Shown here piece by piece: positions 1-12,500 of a stretch of 64,000 bases of DNA. The position numbers and the translations under genes are program-made. Positions within the stretch are counted from its first letter, which is position 1. The number at the start of each line of letters is the position of its first letter. Below the pieces are notes generated by a model, which was given only the letters and a program-made list of their open reading frames with translations, did not search any database and was not told where the DNA came from. The stretch is from Mayamaea pseudoterrestris (lineage: Eukaryota > Bacillariophyta > Bacillariophyceae > Sellaphorales > Sellaphoraceae), in the NCBI GenBank assembly GCA_027923505.1, contig BROI01000001.1, positions 576,001 to 640,000 of the forward strand, in the 5' to 3' direction.

Positions 1-1803
1 TCCGGAGGCAGTTTAACTACTTGGTAAAAGTAGCCGATCGAGGCGATGCAAGATGCCAAGGACGTGACAAAAATGCGGAAAAAGAATATGGTCAGTTCAG
101 GACACGAGCGAAAGGTATATGCCAAGGAAAATTGTGTCATAGTCTGGTGGTACGTGCGTATCTGCCTCGTTGCACTTTTGCATTTTCCACCCATCGACTC
201 GTTTAAACTCAAGCATTCTCAACTTGGCTTTGCTGTCAATGGAATCACAGCGAAAAGAATCCCTGCAACGAGACTGAGTCTCGCTCTTCTTGCTGCTCGA
301 GTCATGGACAGTGAATGCGCTGTCACGACGTTTGATTCTGGAGCATGTTGCGACGAGTAAATTGCCATTGGTGCAGCATACAGCTCCTTCCATACATCAT
401 GGGAATCAATCATCCATCTATTCTTCATTTTCTTCTGCGCGCTCGTAGTTACGGGCGCGAATCGCAGTGCAGTTTTGGATTGTGAAGGATGGAACTCCCT
501 GGCCGAGATTTTTCGACGTATCGATGCCATAACGGCTCCGATCAAGGGAACTGCTACTTAATGAAACTCACTAGTGGCATTCGGACGACCAAAGTAATCT
601 TGAACATGACCGGTGGCCTTCAAACACAGCGCGTGTCCGAATAATTTCGCCTTGGGCCGGCCACGGAAGGCAATTCTCCAAGCATGGCCTCACCGCCACC
701 AAGCTGCCACCCACCTCGTTTCTCGTCAAGCACTGCCAGTCGTTTAGCGGAGACGTTATCTGTTCTGGTGAGGATGATCCAATGATGACAGATGGAGGCA
801 GAGGCATCCCGGTATGGCATACGGAGGAAGGGAGCAAGGTCGTTTGCCCGCCAGAGCTTGTGCGTGCGTTGGCATTTTAGTCGCTATCAAGCTCGCCACC
901 TACTCTAAGGATGTCGAAGACAAGGAATCGAGCTCTAGGAACAGTTTTTAGATAAGAGACACCAACTGTGTCATGGTGTGCCTGCTACGCATTCCATCAT
1001 TACTTGTTTATCGCCAGAGGATTCGGCTGCTTCTATGCATTGTGACTAGCACTTGAAGCATGCAATCAAGCTGATGCATTTACTTTTATGCCTTCTACGC
1101 TCACGGTGGCATTGTCAACTTTGGCAAAAAGGCAGTGACTGCGCCATTACGGAGCTTTCCGTTTGCAAGCCAGAGACTGACCTACCTATCAAACGGCTCG
1201 GCCTTTTTAACATCTGCGAAAAATGCCTTGGGCAAAGACAGAAAATGTTGGCCATATGCTGTATAACGACAACCTCGACAGACGAAGAAATTTGTTAATA
1301 CAACCGGTAAAGCAGGTTTTCATATTTTCCATCTCGGCAGATACCCTCGGAATGAGTCGTCTGCATTGATTGACAGCCAAGTTACAGCGGATGCCTAATG
1401 GATTAAATTCATAGCTGCAGCGGATACAGTGCTGGCTTGGGCGATGCAGGACGACGGATATGGTGCTGTAAAGGAAGATGACATTCCGACAGTTCGAACT
1501 GACTGTGAGTAACGTATTCCCCAATCAAGCGGCATACTATCTCTGGACGGTATCGCACATACAGGCAGGACCATCATATCGGTCACAAGCGGCGTAGGAG
1601 TACAACATGACGACAATCAAGCTAGTAGAGTAGCTCTGTTTTTTCTCCAATTTACTCACATATATAAACGTATGGTTACTACTTTATCAATCCTGCTGCG
1701 GCGCTGCTACATGAACGCTTCGAATTCATTCATCACGCATACTGCTCAATTCCACATTGTGATAAAACTGCCGTTCGATGCTTACGGCCCATTCTTCCAA
1801 ACC
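1..1803. other. Intergenic stretch, no gene recognised
   Basis: Short open frames occur on both strands (the longest is about 108 codons, minus strand, 219-545), but none shows a recognisable motif or a convincing exon structure. A TATA-like run (tatataaacg) lies near 1662-1671, and the 3' end of the minus-strand pseudokinase gene is at 1804. No tandem repeat or RNA gene was seen. Confidence 0.5.
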
Positions 1804-4608
1804 TTAATCCGATTGCGTAATCCATTCGCACTCCAGCACATCCGACATGTCCCATCGATTTTTTGGGTCCACTACCAGCAGTCCCTCGATCAAATTCTGC
1901 GCTTCCTGCGATATATACTTCCAGCAAATTCCGCGGTTAAAAGCTCCCTCACGGATTCTATTTTCCATAGCGACGTCAAAATCTTCGGAGAATTCACGGA
2001 ACGGAGAAACCCCAGTCAAAAGCGTGTGAATGATGCATCCAAAACTCCACATGTCACAACGGAAGTCATAGGCTGGTCGCTCTTCGAGAACTTCCGGAGC
2101 AACGTATTCAGGATTCCCGCATTTGTCAGTGAGAGAGTTATTGCGATAGCACGGCGCCGCATAGGACAAGTCGGAGATTACGGCAGAAGACATGTCACCA
2201 CTGACGCGAAAATTGAGAGTCTTGAGTGAAAGGTTGCGGATAGCAATTTTTGCCTTGTGCAAGTGTCGGATGCCAGGAGACACACCTTTCACAAGCGTGC
2301 AAACGTCCTCCTCCGATAGTTGCCCACTTTGATCCTTCTTAAAATACTCACGAACTGTTAATTGTGGATTGAGGAATTCCATGACAACGTACAGGTGATC
2401 GACCGTAGAGTACTCGTTGTGAAGCTGTCTAACCCCCGCAACACCTTTCGCTTCGCGCAAAGCAGCAATCTCGTTGTTCATTTCGACTGCATCATTACCG
2501 ATGATGCACAGGGCGCCACGTTCGAAACATTTGACATGGTAAATCATCTTAGTTGTCTTATGTTTGCACTTGTATTCGACACAAGGCCCGTTTGTCGTCA
2601 TGTCGCCCAATTCTGTATAAAGCTGTTTAAAGCCCATTACATCATCTGCCAAGTCCTCCAGCGAACCGCGTTCGCCACGGGGAGCATCGCAAATCTCCAG
2701 AATCTCCGTGGCAAGCTCCTTCGAGTCAAAAGCTTCCGCACTTGCGACAGCATCTCCGTGCAAAGTCGTTTCGTAGCGGTCGGCGTCCATTTCTTTCTCA
2801 ATGCCCAGAGTGATTTCTTCCGCCGCTAAAGCCGCGACAGGATCAATGCGCTTCGTGGCCAATTCGTACGCGTAAAAGAGATCTATGCGCGGGAGGACAT
2901 AAACCGCTTCCCAAACCTGTGAATGCAAATGTTTAGTGCATGGAGCGATACGTGTTAACGCCATTCAATAGTAAGCACATTGACGTTTTACCTTTTCGAG
3001 TAGAGACGACAAGTTGATATCGCATTTGTTCACCTTCTTCGTCCAATGTTTCGCATTCGAAAAGTGCTTGCTGCCACCAGCAATGAACCGAAGAATAGAG
3101 CAAAGCAACATGACCGCAGTCTCCGGAGTAGGCTGATGCTCCTTCGACGAAAACGTGACCCACGCAACGGCCTGCTCAATCCAGTCGTTAAAGACAAACG
3201 GGGCTGAAAGTAGCATGCGTCCAATCTTATCAGCCGATACCAATTCGCTGAGGGGCACCTCATAATCAACGCGCTGTCGAAACGATTCAACAAGAATCAA
3301 GCAATAGGCTGCATCAGTGTTGACAGTCCAAATGCTCGCTTTATCAAGTAGCGCCTTGGCCACTTTTAAACTCTTGACTTCAACAACACTTATATTCGCA
3401 AAAACGTTCAGTGAGTCTTGCTCGTTCATATAAGAAACCCGAGATGCAAGGAACTCATTCAATTTCTCCTGCGTCGGACATGGAGTAAATGAATGAAAGT
3501 GAGGCAATGGAAATGGTCCAAACACAAGCCACAGGATATCCAAGAACTCACCACAGCTGACTGTAGCTGTCCAACAAGATCATCATCAGTAGCGACGCTC
3601 TCGGGAACACTCGAATTCTTTGCCTTGCGGGCAGCAGTGAGCAGAGGAGGCGAGCTCGATGACAGCTCATCCTCGCTCCACATTTCAAAACTGTTTCCAA
3701 GTGATGCCGAAGCGATGTAATCCAATGACTCACCCCAAGGATACTGCTTGGCAAGCTTTTCAGCTTCTTCTGTGTAAGAAAGTAGCTCCTGTGGAGTCAA
3801 TTCCACTGAACACTTGATGCTGCGCAACGAGTATAACAAGGTGCATTTATACGACAGTGTATAAGCCCCCTCCAATATTTTGGCGCATTGTTTCGCGTAC
3901 AGTCGCAGCATAGTCTCATTGATGTCATTTGGAAAAGCCGCTACTAGTTTTTGCATGGTCATTTCCGCTGCCTCTGGATGGGCATCTTGAATGGCAAGGA
4001 CATTTGAAGCCGTTGCAATCAACCCGCGGAATGGTAGTACGACGGATGCGTCATACTTACGCATGTCAGGTTCAAGCAGGCGATAAATTGGAACCAAAGA
4101 AGGCTGATTGTGGCGCATGATCCAGAAGCCGCGGAACTCCTTGGATCGATCAAATACAAATGAGCACGCAAGCGACTCTTTGTCGCCATGCTTGGGGACG
4201 AGACGAACCTTGCAAAACACTGGCGCCTTCTCGGAGCGAGGTGGCGGCTGGAGCCATCCGCATAAATATGTACCAGGCGTGAGAACAGCGTTGCGATTTT
4301 CCAATGATGGAAACTCCTCTTTCACGACGCCAAGGTCCGTCAAAAACCAATATTGAAGGACTCGGTAGGGATTGGCCACGTCATTGGTATTTTCAAGATG
4401 CTGCTCCCAATCGTAGGCACGGTCAAATTGTTCTTGGATCTGTAAACAATGTTGATATGCGACAGTATGAACGATATGAGTCGCAAGGCGATTCCGCTGC
4501 TGCAGCAAGCATCAAGATCGACGCACGCAATGAAGCACTCACCTTCTTCTCCGAGTAGACTTTTTCCGTTGGAGAAGGATTAGGATACTTGGAATTTACT
4601 GGACCCAT
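1804..4608 (-). CDS. Large protein with C-terminal pseudokinase domain, four exons
   Basis: Four exons join in frame, all in phase 0: 4608-4543, 4439-3552, 3468-2992 and 2916-1804, giving 847 aa. The introns are 103, 83 and 75 bp with GT(G/A)AG donors and CAG acceptors. The first about 570 residues match no family I recognise. Residues about 575-843 are a CAMK-like protein kinase fold: the VAIK-type lysine (YHVKCF, K606), a hinge VVMEF, the APE motif (YVAPEVL, 750-752), DMWSFGC and a C-lobe arginine (DPKNRW) are all present. The catalytic loop, however, reads IRNLSLKTLNF, so the HRD aspartate is Asn705 and the metal-binding Asn is replaced. DFG reads DLS (D726). The glycine loop is poor. I infer a catalytically dead or atypical kinase used as a scaffold or allosteric partner. 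It has no close neighbour, and the start chosen is the first ATG giving a spliceable first exon. Confidence 0.8.
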
Positions 4609-7600
4609 ATTGACACTTTATCTTGTTCGATTATCAAGAATGCGACGAATACTTTGCTTTACTTGTTGGAGCGTCGTCCATCTGTGAAGCGTGAAGCGGT
4701 TTGTCCATTGTCGGCCGCTGCGACGTAACGGCATTGCTCGACCACACAGTGAATACGGCACTGCTGAAACAAGTGAAACAGACCAAGCGTTACTGAAAAG
4801 TCGATTTTCGCAGTTTCGGTACAGTACAGTACTTGCACAGTAGTTGATTACGGCGCCAGACCTGAAGTGGGCTAGAGGACGGTATATTTGTAATACTATT
4901 GTCCATACGCAGTAGCACATTGATATAACATGCTAAGAGGGTAAAAAAGTGGCAGTACAGCAGTGCCGGGAAACGCAGTGATGAGAACGTGATGCGCTAT
5001 GGTAGGTGCAGGCGTTGTATATATGCAACTGACTCTCAAGCCAACCAAACTCCACTACCGTTCTTCATACAACAGCATCACCAATCTCTACAACCGGCTA
5101 TTGGCAGCGTCTCGAGAAGAATTCAGAGCAGTGCCTAATGCCGCCATCATTGCTGTAACTAAAAAAAGGGAACGTTCATCACTCGGCAGGCCGCAGCAGC
5201 AAGTGAGCCGCACCTTTCGTCAGCTGTGCAGGCAAGTCAAAGGCGCGCACAGTCGCTGCACAGCGTAGCTGCATACCTTAAATAGAGCTTGGACAATGCA
5301 GGTGCAATGTTTGAATCCACGAGCAACCAAACTAACAACTAGCAAGGCAGCTATGAAAGTGGCATGCATGTATCATGGCCTCGACAAGCCTTGAGTCATT
5401 AGCCAATATGGAAAAGGACAACAGTAGTGTAGTCCAGTCTAGTGCAAAAAGTGGTGTGATGATTGGTAGCCTTCTTGATCGACTGTAGTGGAAAGCTTGT
5501 TCAGTTCGTCGTCATCAGAAAGGCACTCGACGGCACCAGTCAAGCTTTCAATTAACACCAAATGCCAAAACTAGTTGATATATTTGCATCGTTGCAAAAG
5601 TCGGCTTGTTATGCCATAATGAACGGCCGTGATGGTAGTCGAATCTCGTGCCATTCGTCGCCGATACTGTTAGGCTTGGCTTGTACGTGTCGTAGGTGTG
5701 TCTACAGTTGCTCCGTAGTTACCATCCATGGCGAAGAGGAATCACGATGCGTAGTAGGTGTTTGTGCCAATAGACCATGTCGATGAAATCATTCAAGACC
5801 TACATGTCATGGCGGACGAGAGCAAGGAACGATCGACGTCGTACTCCGCCTTTCTTGATGATCAAGTCTTGTGACTTTAAGAGGGACATGGGCCATTACA
5901 ATGTGTCAGTGTCCCCTCTGCCGAATGAATTCTCAGATTGTTGGGTTTGGATCGATTCGGACGACTTGCAGCAGCCTGCAAGCGGCTGCGGTTCGTACAA
6001 CTTCCCATGGTGACTGGAAAAGCGTTGCGGTTGCGCGTCGGTCGTCAAGCGTAGATATGTCGCCTCGGTACTCAGACTCGGCGTATGTGCTTTTCGACGA
6101 CACGGATTGAGCCGAACCGCGCCCATGTGGAACGAGACGAGAGGAACCCAACTTTTGGGAGTCTTTCATTCATTGAAACCGAGGCAAGAGAGGTGCAGGA
6201 CTCTAGATAGCTTCGATTGCGAAGTTGTAGTTTTGCAAAGCGCAACAAAACGACGTTGAAGTTGTGCCGGAATTGGATTTAGAATTATCATCACGCTCCA
6301 TGCGCCGATTCACGACGTGACCCACTCTCCATCACTCGATTCCATTGCTACCAGTAGGCAGTCAACAACAAGCCTCCATTCGAACTACGTCATCCTTGAC
6401 TGGCGTATCACTCGGGAGGCTACGAACGATCGCTAGCCATTGGAGTATTGGGCGTCGTCAAAGAAAATTTGGATTTGAACGAATTGAACGTCCGCGTCGA
6501 TGAATCTGCATGCTCCCCTGGTGCGTGCTCCATCCCAGCTGCGGAAACTCAAGGTCTTTCTTCTGCTCTGTTCCAGCTGGCGGCGGCTCAAGTTGTTCTG
6601 CAGCCAAGTAGCATGCCCTGCATAATTTCGCTTGCTACGCAGCTTCATTTGGCACGTATCCTACTCAACCATCAAGCGCTTCATTCATTTAGCTGCTGCC
6701 GCTCAAGTTGCCATCGATAAACCATATCCTTCAATGGCGCGTCGCCAGCTTAGCTCGATGTTTACTCTGTTTAGCAAGCTACACCGGGCATGTCATTGAT
6801 GAATGATCCTTCGCTTGCTGATCGATCATCATGCTCGACCAGGCAAGTTTCTAACCAAATCCATATGGCGAGAATTCAAGCATGTTTGATCAAATGTATT
6901 CAGTTGCAGCGCAAATTTGGTCAACTCGCAAAGCCATGGGTTCATCAATTCAAAACGTCGCCTGCTGCTTTGATCGAATGGATTTAGTTGCAGCGCGAAT
7001 TTGACCAACTCGCAAAGCCATGGTTGTACCTATTCAGAGCGTCGCGCTTTGATCGAATAGAGTCAATTGCACAAATTTGGTCAACTCGCAAAGCCATGAA
7101 TTTACCAAATCAGAGCGTCGCCTGCTCGCTTTGATCAAAAAGATTCAGTTGCAGCGCGAATTTGGTTTGCTCGCAAAGCCATGGGTTCATCAATTCAAAA
7201 TATCACCTGCCGCTTTGCTCGAATGGAATTAGTTGGAGCGCGAATGAGAGCAAGCTGATGGTTTATCACGCAAGCGCAAGCGCGGCAAGGGCATCAACGA
7301 CTTGATTAGCGAACATTAGCAGGTTGGTTCAAGATTGGCGTGACGGGTGGTGGCACCTGAGTAACACGCCGATGGTATCGATGCGGTGCCCATCTAAATT
7401 AATACTAGGATAGTTGACAGTTTGAATGCGACACTATTTCATGTATATAGTAGCTACACGACTGGCAGTGAGTCTGTATCAAGCACGCCCGCATACGAGA
7501 TGTTGCATCTGTAGGCGGACGCATTCCGCGATTGCACTCGCGTTGGGCGCTGCCTATTTAACTTGATACGTATTATCAGATGCGAAGGACCGAAACATGT

Positions 7601-9512
7601 GCAATACAAATATACTCGCATTATTGTGAAGCTTAGAGCGCCATCACGCGTCAATATCTTTGTACGTTCCACATATCGTTCGAGAACTCCAACCGTCACA
7701 ATGGATGGAAACAATTCCTTAGCGATGCCGCAGCACAGCAGCACACTTATTGCGACAGCCAAGCATCCTAATCGCCAAGAACCAGTCCCATATACCACTA
7801 TGTAATTTCGAACATACCGTATTGACCAATGCTGTCACAGAAAATTCGTTCAAAGAGTAGCAACCAGCACCTGCTGACAAGTGACTTTCTCTCAAGAGAC
7901 ACAGCCTGACGCCGACGTCCAATCAAAGGAGAGGATCAGTAGTACAATTTTTGGCAGGCTGGATGTTGGTGAGCAGCCACGACCCCGGCGACAGCATTCG
8001 CATGAGCCATCAAAAACTATCCGAATGACATGCGAACGATACGTTCATGGCAGGTGCGCGTTACAAGTAGCTGTACAAGAAGTGCGCGTCGAGCTGCGCC
8101 GTTGGCGACGTCATGCAACTGTTCCCTTATTGGACGACGGTGCGCAGTCATCGGCGAGCAAACGAGTCAAAGAGCTGCAGCAGGGTATCCAGGTTTGTTA
8201 CCAACATGGTCGAGACAGCCCTTTTGCAAGCGCTTGGCTTGTCGGGTGCGACGCAAAATCTGCGACTCAAGAGGAAGCAGCCTTTTATGATGCAATGGGC
8301 ACAGAAACAAGATTGGTGTATTATTATTCTGGCAAGAACGGGTCACGCTGCACCGCAAAGAGAACGACCATTTTACAAATGGTCTTGTCGGTTCCCATTT
8401 CCGATGCATCTGTCACTTCAAAACGGACTTGTTCTTATTCGTGGCGCTTGGTGCAGGAGCGTTCATTGACTCGACGCCGTACTCGCTCGCTTGGAAGTAA
8501 ATTCTTTCTTCCCTTTATTGAGCTGCGCACTAAACTGTTGGATGTTAAACCGAAACGCAAACATCGTCAAGCATCATTCATTGCTTGTAGTCGAGTGCGA
8601 CGCGGCTTGGCTTGCTTCTCCAACATTCCTTGTACTACCGGTAGGCAAAATATAGCTGAGGCTGCTGCTGCAGTTGTCTCGAGTGAATTGAAATAGTTTG
8701 GAACAAGTTCGTTGGTGCCACCGACATGGCGACACGGCATTCCAAGTTTCGATTAGCTCAACGCGAAACACGTTGACTTCCATTCCTGTATCGCAAACTG
8801 TCTCATACAGCTGGTAATCTTTGATCTCGTGCTTCGCCCAATAGATATCGTAGGTCGTTACTCTATAGCATGCTGACAGGAAATAGTTTGGAAAGGGGCA
8901 ATAGGTCGACGAGTCAACGACGATGACGTCGCTCGGAAACTTCACAATATGGTCTTGACGCAATCAGCAATCGACTGATCACTTTTGAAATTGAAGGCAC
9001 AGGGATACTAAAGCAGGGCTTGCAGATAGTACATGTATTTGCTGATTGGACTTCGTTTCGGCCAGCCATGACGCAGATAATTTCCATCTCCATCCATCAA
9101 TTTCGACAGGAACGAAATGAACGAGTTGATTTCTTGGCTCAGAATGGACAATTGCAAAACAAGATACACAAGATGGTGATTGTGCCGATAGATGATTGCT
9201 ATTTGTAATCGTTATGCATTGTATGCCACAAGCGTTGATCTATAGGCGGCTCGTGGCTGCCATAGTGTTTGGATGTTTGGCAAAAAAACCATCCATTCTC
9301 GTGCAGTCTCGTGCAGGCGCGCCACGAGAAGTGGTGCGACATAGGTTTACCTCCTTGACTTTGATACTTAAGGGTAGATCCAATGCTCGATCACGCAGAT
9401 TCACGCACAAAAAGCATCCACGGACGATCATCGTCGCATCAAACAAGCATCCATCATACCATCAGAGCGCAGCGTATTGCATTCCATTGCTTATTAAAAG
9501 AATTGTCGCAGA
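4609..9512. other. 4.9-kb intergenic region with repeats and weak open frames
   Basis: No gene could be supported. The region holds a tandem repeat at 6885-7247 (listed separately) and three longer open frames that look partly coding but lack context. 7454-7798 (minus) has a hydrophobic N-terminus like a signal or membrane segment. 7881-8696 (plus, 271 codons) contains VPLLDDGAQSS, loosely like the retropepsin LLDTGA signature, so it could be a decayed retroelement. 8574-8963 (minus, 129 codons) overlaps the end of the former. Transcript evidence would be needed to promote any of them. Confidence 0.4.
6885..7247. repeat. Imperfect ~84-bp tandem repeat, four and a half copies
   Basis: Units begin with tttgatc or tttgctc at 6885, 6969, 7048, 7130 and 7214, giving periods of 84, 79, 82 and 84 bp. 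Each carries the core caactcgcaaagccatg or a close variant, plus a cagttgcagcgcgaattt-like block. The last copy is truncated near 7247. Copies are 80-90 percent alike by eye. The array is not coding in any consistent frame. Confidence 0.8.
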
Positions 9513-12500
9513 ATGAGCAGCAACAACATGCTCAAGGCGGCGGCAAAAACGACCAAGGAGAAGGCGAGCAATGGTTCAGATTTGAATCCGCGTCGAGGTG
9601 AGTGCATGCGTGTGCTACTGCAAAGTAAAACTCATCGAGCGGCGTCTTTTCTCACACAATACCTTGTTATCTTTCAATCTGATCAATCTTGGACAATCAA
9701 GGAACTTTGCACACTAATCCGGGAGCTCATTTCGGCTCGGCTGGAGGGCTGGGTCTGCCAGCGGCGCAACCAGGTTCGTCTGCATGGCTCGCGCCAATGA
9801 TATATATATATATTTTGTTTACCTTTTCCTTTATTCATCCACAATCTCTCTTGTTACATTCTTTTTACTTCAGGAACGTTTCAGGACCGCTCCAACTCAA
9901 GTGAGAACCGCGTTGGAGCAAGCTTGCCGGATTTGCGACCAGGTCCGTCACCATGCTGCCACCTACAAGCACTTCTACTGCGTGGACTCACTTTTTCTCA
10001 TCTGTATACGCCCCAACATTTCGTTTTATTGCAGGAACGACGCGTGGCAGCTCTGGCACCTTCTCTAGCGCGATGGAATCGTGCTACAATGCTGCGTCGC
10101 AGCGCCAAGGTGCGTTGGCTTGTTCCGCTACAGGGCTCAAGCTGCTCCAATATCTTTACTTCTGACAATTGTGTTCATCTTTACTTGTTCTTAATGATAC
10201 AGGAGCATTGAGTGTCAGCTCAGATGACTCGTTGTCGACCGACGATTCGAAAACGCCAGTCCTACAACGAGGTGAGTCGCAGCAGTCGCGGTCAGCGAGG
10301 TGTGCCGGGTGACTCAAATTCGGTTTTGTAGCTTAACGGTAAAGCCTCTTTCATTTTCCATCCTTGTTATTGTCGCACCAGGCGGAATTTATCCGACACC
10401 AAAAAGCCAACAAGAAGGTACGTCGAGGTGTGCGCAGGGGCTCACACGATTCTTGTTTGGCATGCCAATGTCTCACGATACGGAACCTATTATTTCCATC
10501 ACTATTACAGCTATCATCAAGACTGAGAGTCCGAGCGACTATTCGGAATTCTCAACATCAACCTCGCACAAGTTTTCAAGCACTACGTCAGACGATGATT
10601 ACTCTCTCTCAGCAGCAGATTTTAAGGGTTCGCCGCCGCTGCCAACAACGCCTCACACTCCTTTACCACGCTCAGCTGCCGCTGACGCCAAGCACCGCAA
10701 CAAGATTGTCCATCACAATGACAGAATTGCTCATTCCAGTATGTGGGAGGACGCGACGGTCACCCCTGCGGAACGCAAACGATATGGCGACCGCCAAGAC
10801 CTGATAAATCTTCCTCATGTAAACAGCGAACGCAATTTGGCTGATTCAGCTGCGGAAGCCAAGAAGGATAGTCAAGTAATCGCTTCCCGATTCATGTGCC
10901 ACGATCATTCGTCGCCGGCCCGTGCTCCCCAAGGCAATCCATCACGCCCCATTTCGTCACCGGCCCGTGCTCCCCAAGGCGATCCATCAAGCCCCTTTAC
11001 CAGCGCATTGAGCGCATCGCGCGCATTGAGCGCATCGCGCGCATCGAGCGACTCATCCTTGGGCGGCGCTGTTTTTCATAGGAAGACTCTTCTCGATGTG
11101 CCAGGAAGCCCCTTTAGCAGCGCATCGAGCGACTCATCCTTGGGCAGCGCTCCTTTTCGTAGTTTGATGCTTCTCGATGCGCGAGGTAGCGCTGACCATG
11201 CATCATCTGCCCAAGGTACAAAATGTATGGGCTCAAAAGACGCCCAAGGCATGGCTCGTCAAGCATCGACCTCTTCCATTGGTAGCGCACCTTCAGGAGC
11301 CATGGCATTTTCTCAGTCGAACAATGACAACGATCTAGCTGGCAACATTACCCAAAAGCCGTCAAGCATTGGTGTTAAACCTGGAACTAACGCGGACAGT
11401 GTTGAGAGCGACCCTGGTGATGTACCTCTCCATGTTACTACCCGTCGCGACTCTTTGGTTAGCACCACTTCAGAGCTGACAGAAGTGAAAGATGGTGCTT
11501 CATTTTCTACTGTTCAGGCGACTACATCAACTCGCTTGACAAGTGAAATTTCGCCAACCATTCATGAGTCCGAGGCAGAAGTTGACGAGCAACGAATTGA
11601 CAGTGAATGCCCGCAAGTAGATGAGCCACTTATCAATGGAGCTGGCAATGATTGGCTGACACGTTCAGCCACATACGCTCGACACGTCGACGATGGTGAA
11701 GTGATTGAACAAGACTTGTCATTCAACAGTTACACCCCATCTGTCTATCCAGACGCACCAGCACAACCGCGGCCAACATATGACAACATGGAAGCACCTT
11801 CCCCTGCTGCGCATCTCCAAGAACGATGCAAATCTTTCGGTGACAACGACGGATCTGGGTTAGGCTTGCCATCATCATGTGCAGATGGTAGCAGTGAGTT
11901 CGTGGACCTGCCGACGAACCAAGGTGAACCCACCAGCAGTGAGATTGCGCAAGGCTCGTCATTTTCCACTGCTGCTGACTCAAGTTTTGGAAGTCAATCA
12001 AGCAATGGCAAGATGTCCAACGCAGGCAAGCACCAAAAGTTGCGTCGCTGCATCAAGGAGAAGAAACAGCAGCGATTGCCAAAAGGCCTGCGTTCTGGCT
12101 CTCAATCAACGCGGTCAAAGTCCCCTACAACTCATAATGCAACACCTACTAATCTCTCAGGCATGTCGAGCTCACCGGAAGTGTTCGATTCATGCGACAT
12201 TATTGGAAATAGCAACCTACTCATCTCGGAGTTGCGTGTACCAACTCGTCCCACTGACGTCAAGTTTGGGCATCAGCATGGAGTCAACATTGATTTTCCA
12301 GTAGCAACTCATGGAAGCATCGCCACTCTGGAAAACAAAAGTCACTCAGAGAGTCAACACTCCAATGATGATTCACACTTAAACGAGGGCAGTACTGTGG
12401 AAGCGAGCAAAGATTTCTCATCCCTTGCTACACAACCTGTTCTGACGTTGCATGACTCAAGCCATGGCGCTACGTTCCAAGCTTCAATTTTGCCTCAAAA

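Noticed and set aside
1672-2229. 185-codon plus-strand frame
   Set aside because: It lies entirely antisense to the last exon of the pseudokinase gene and has no motif of its own.
10325-10360. tRNA-like string tgtagcttaacggtaaagcc
   Set aside because: It resembles a D-arm only. No anticodon arm, T-arm or acceptor pairing could be built, and it lies in an intron of the Ser-rich gene.
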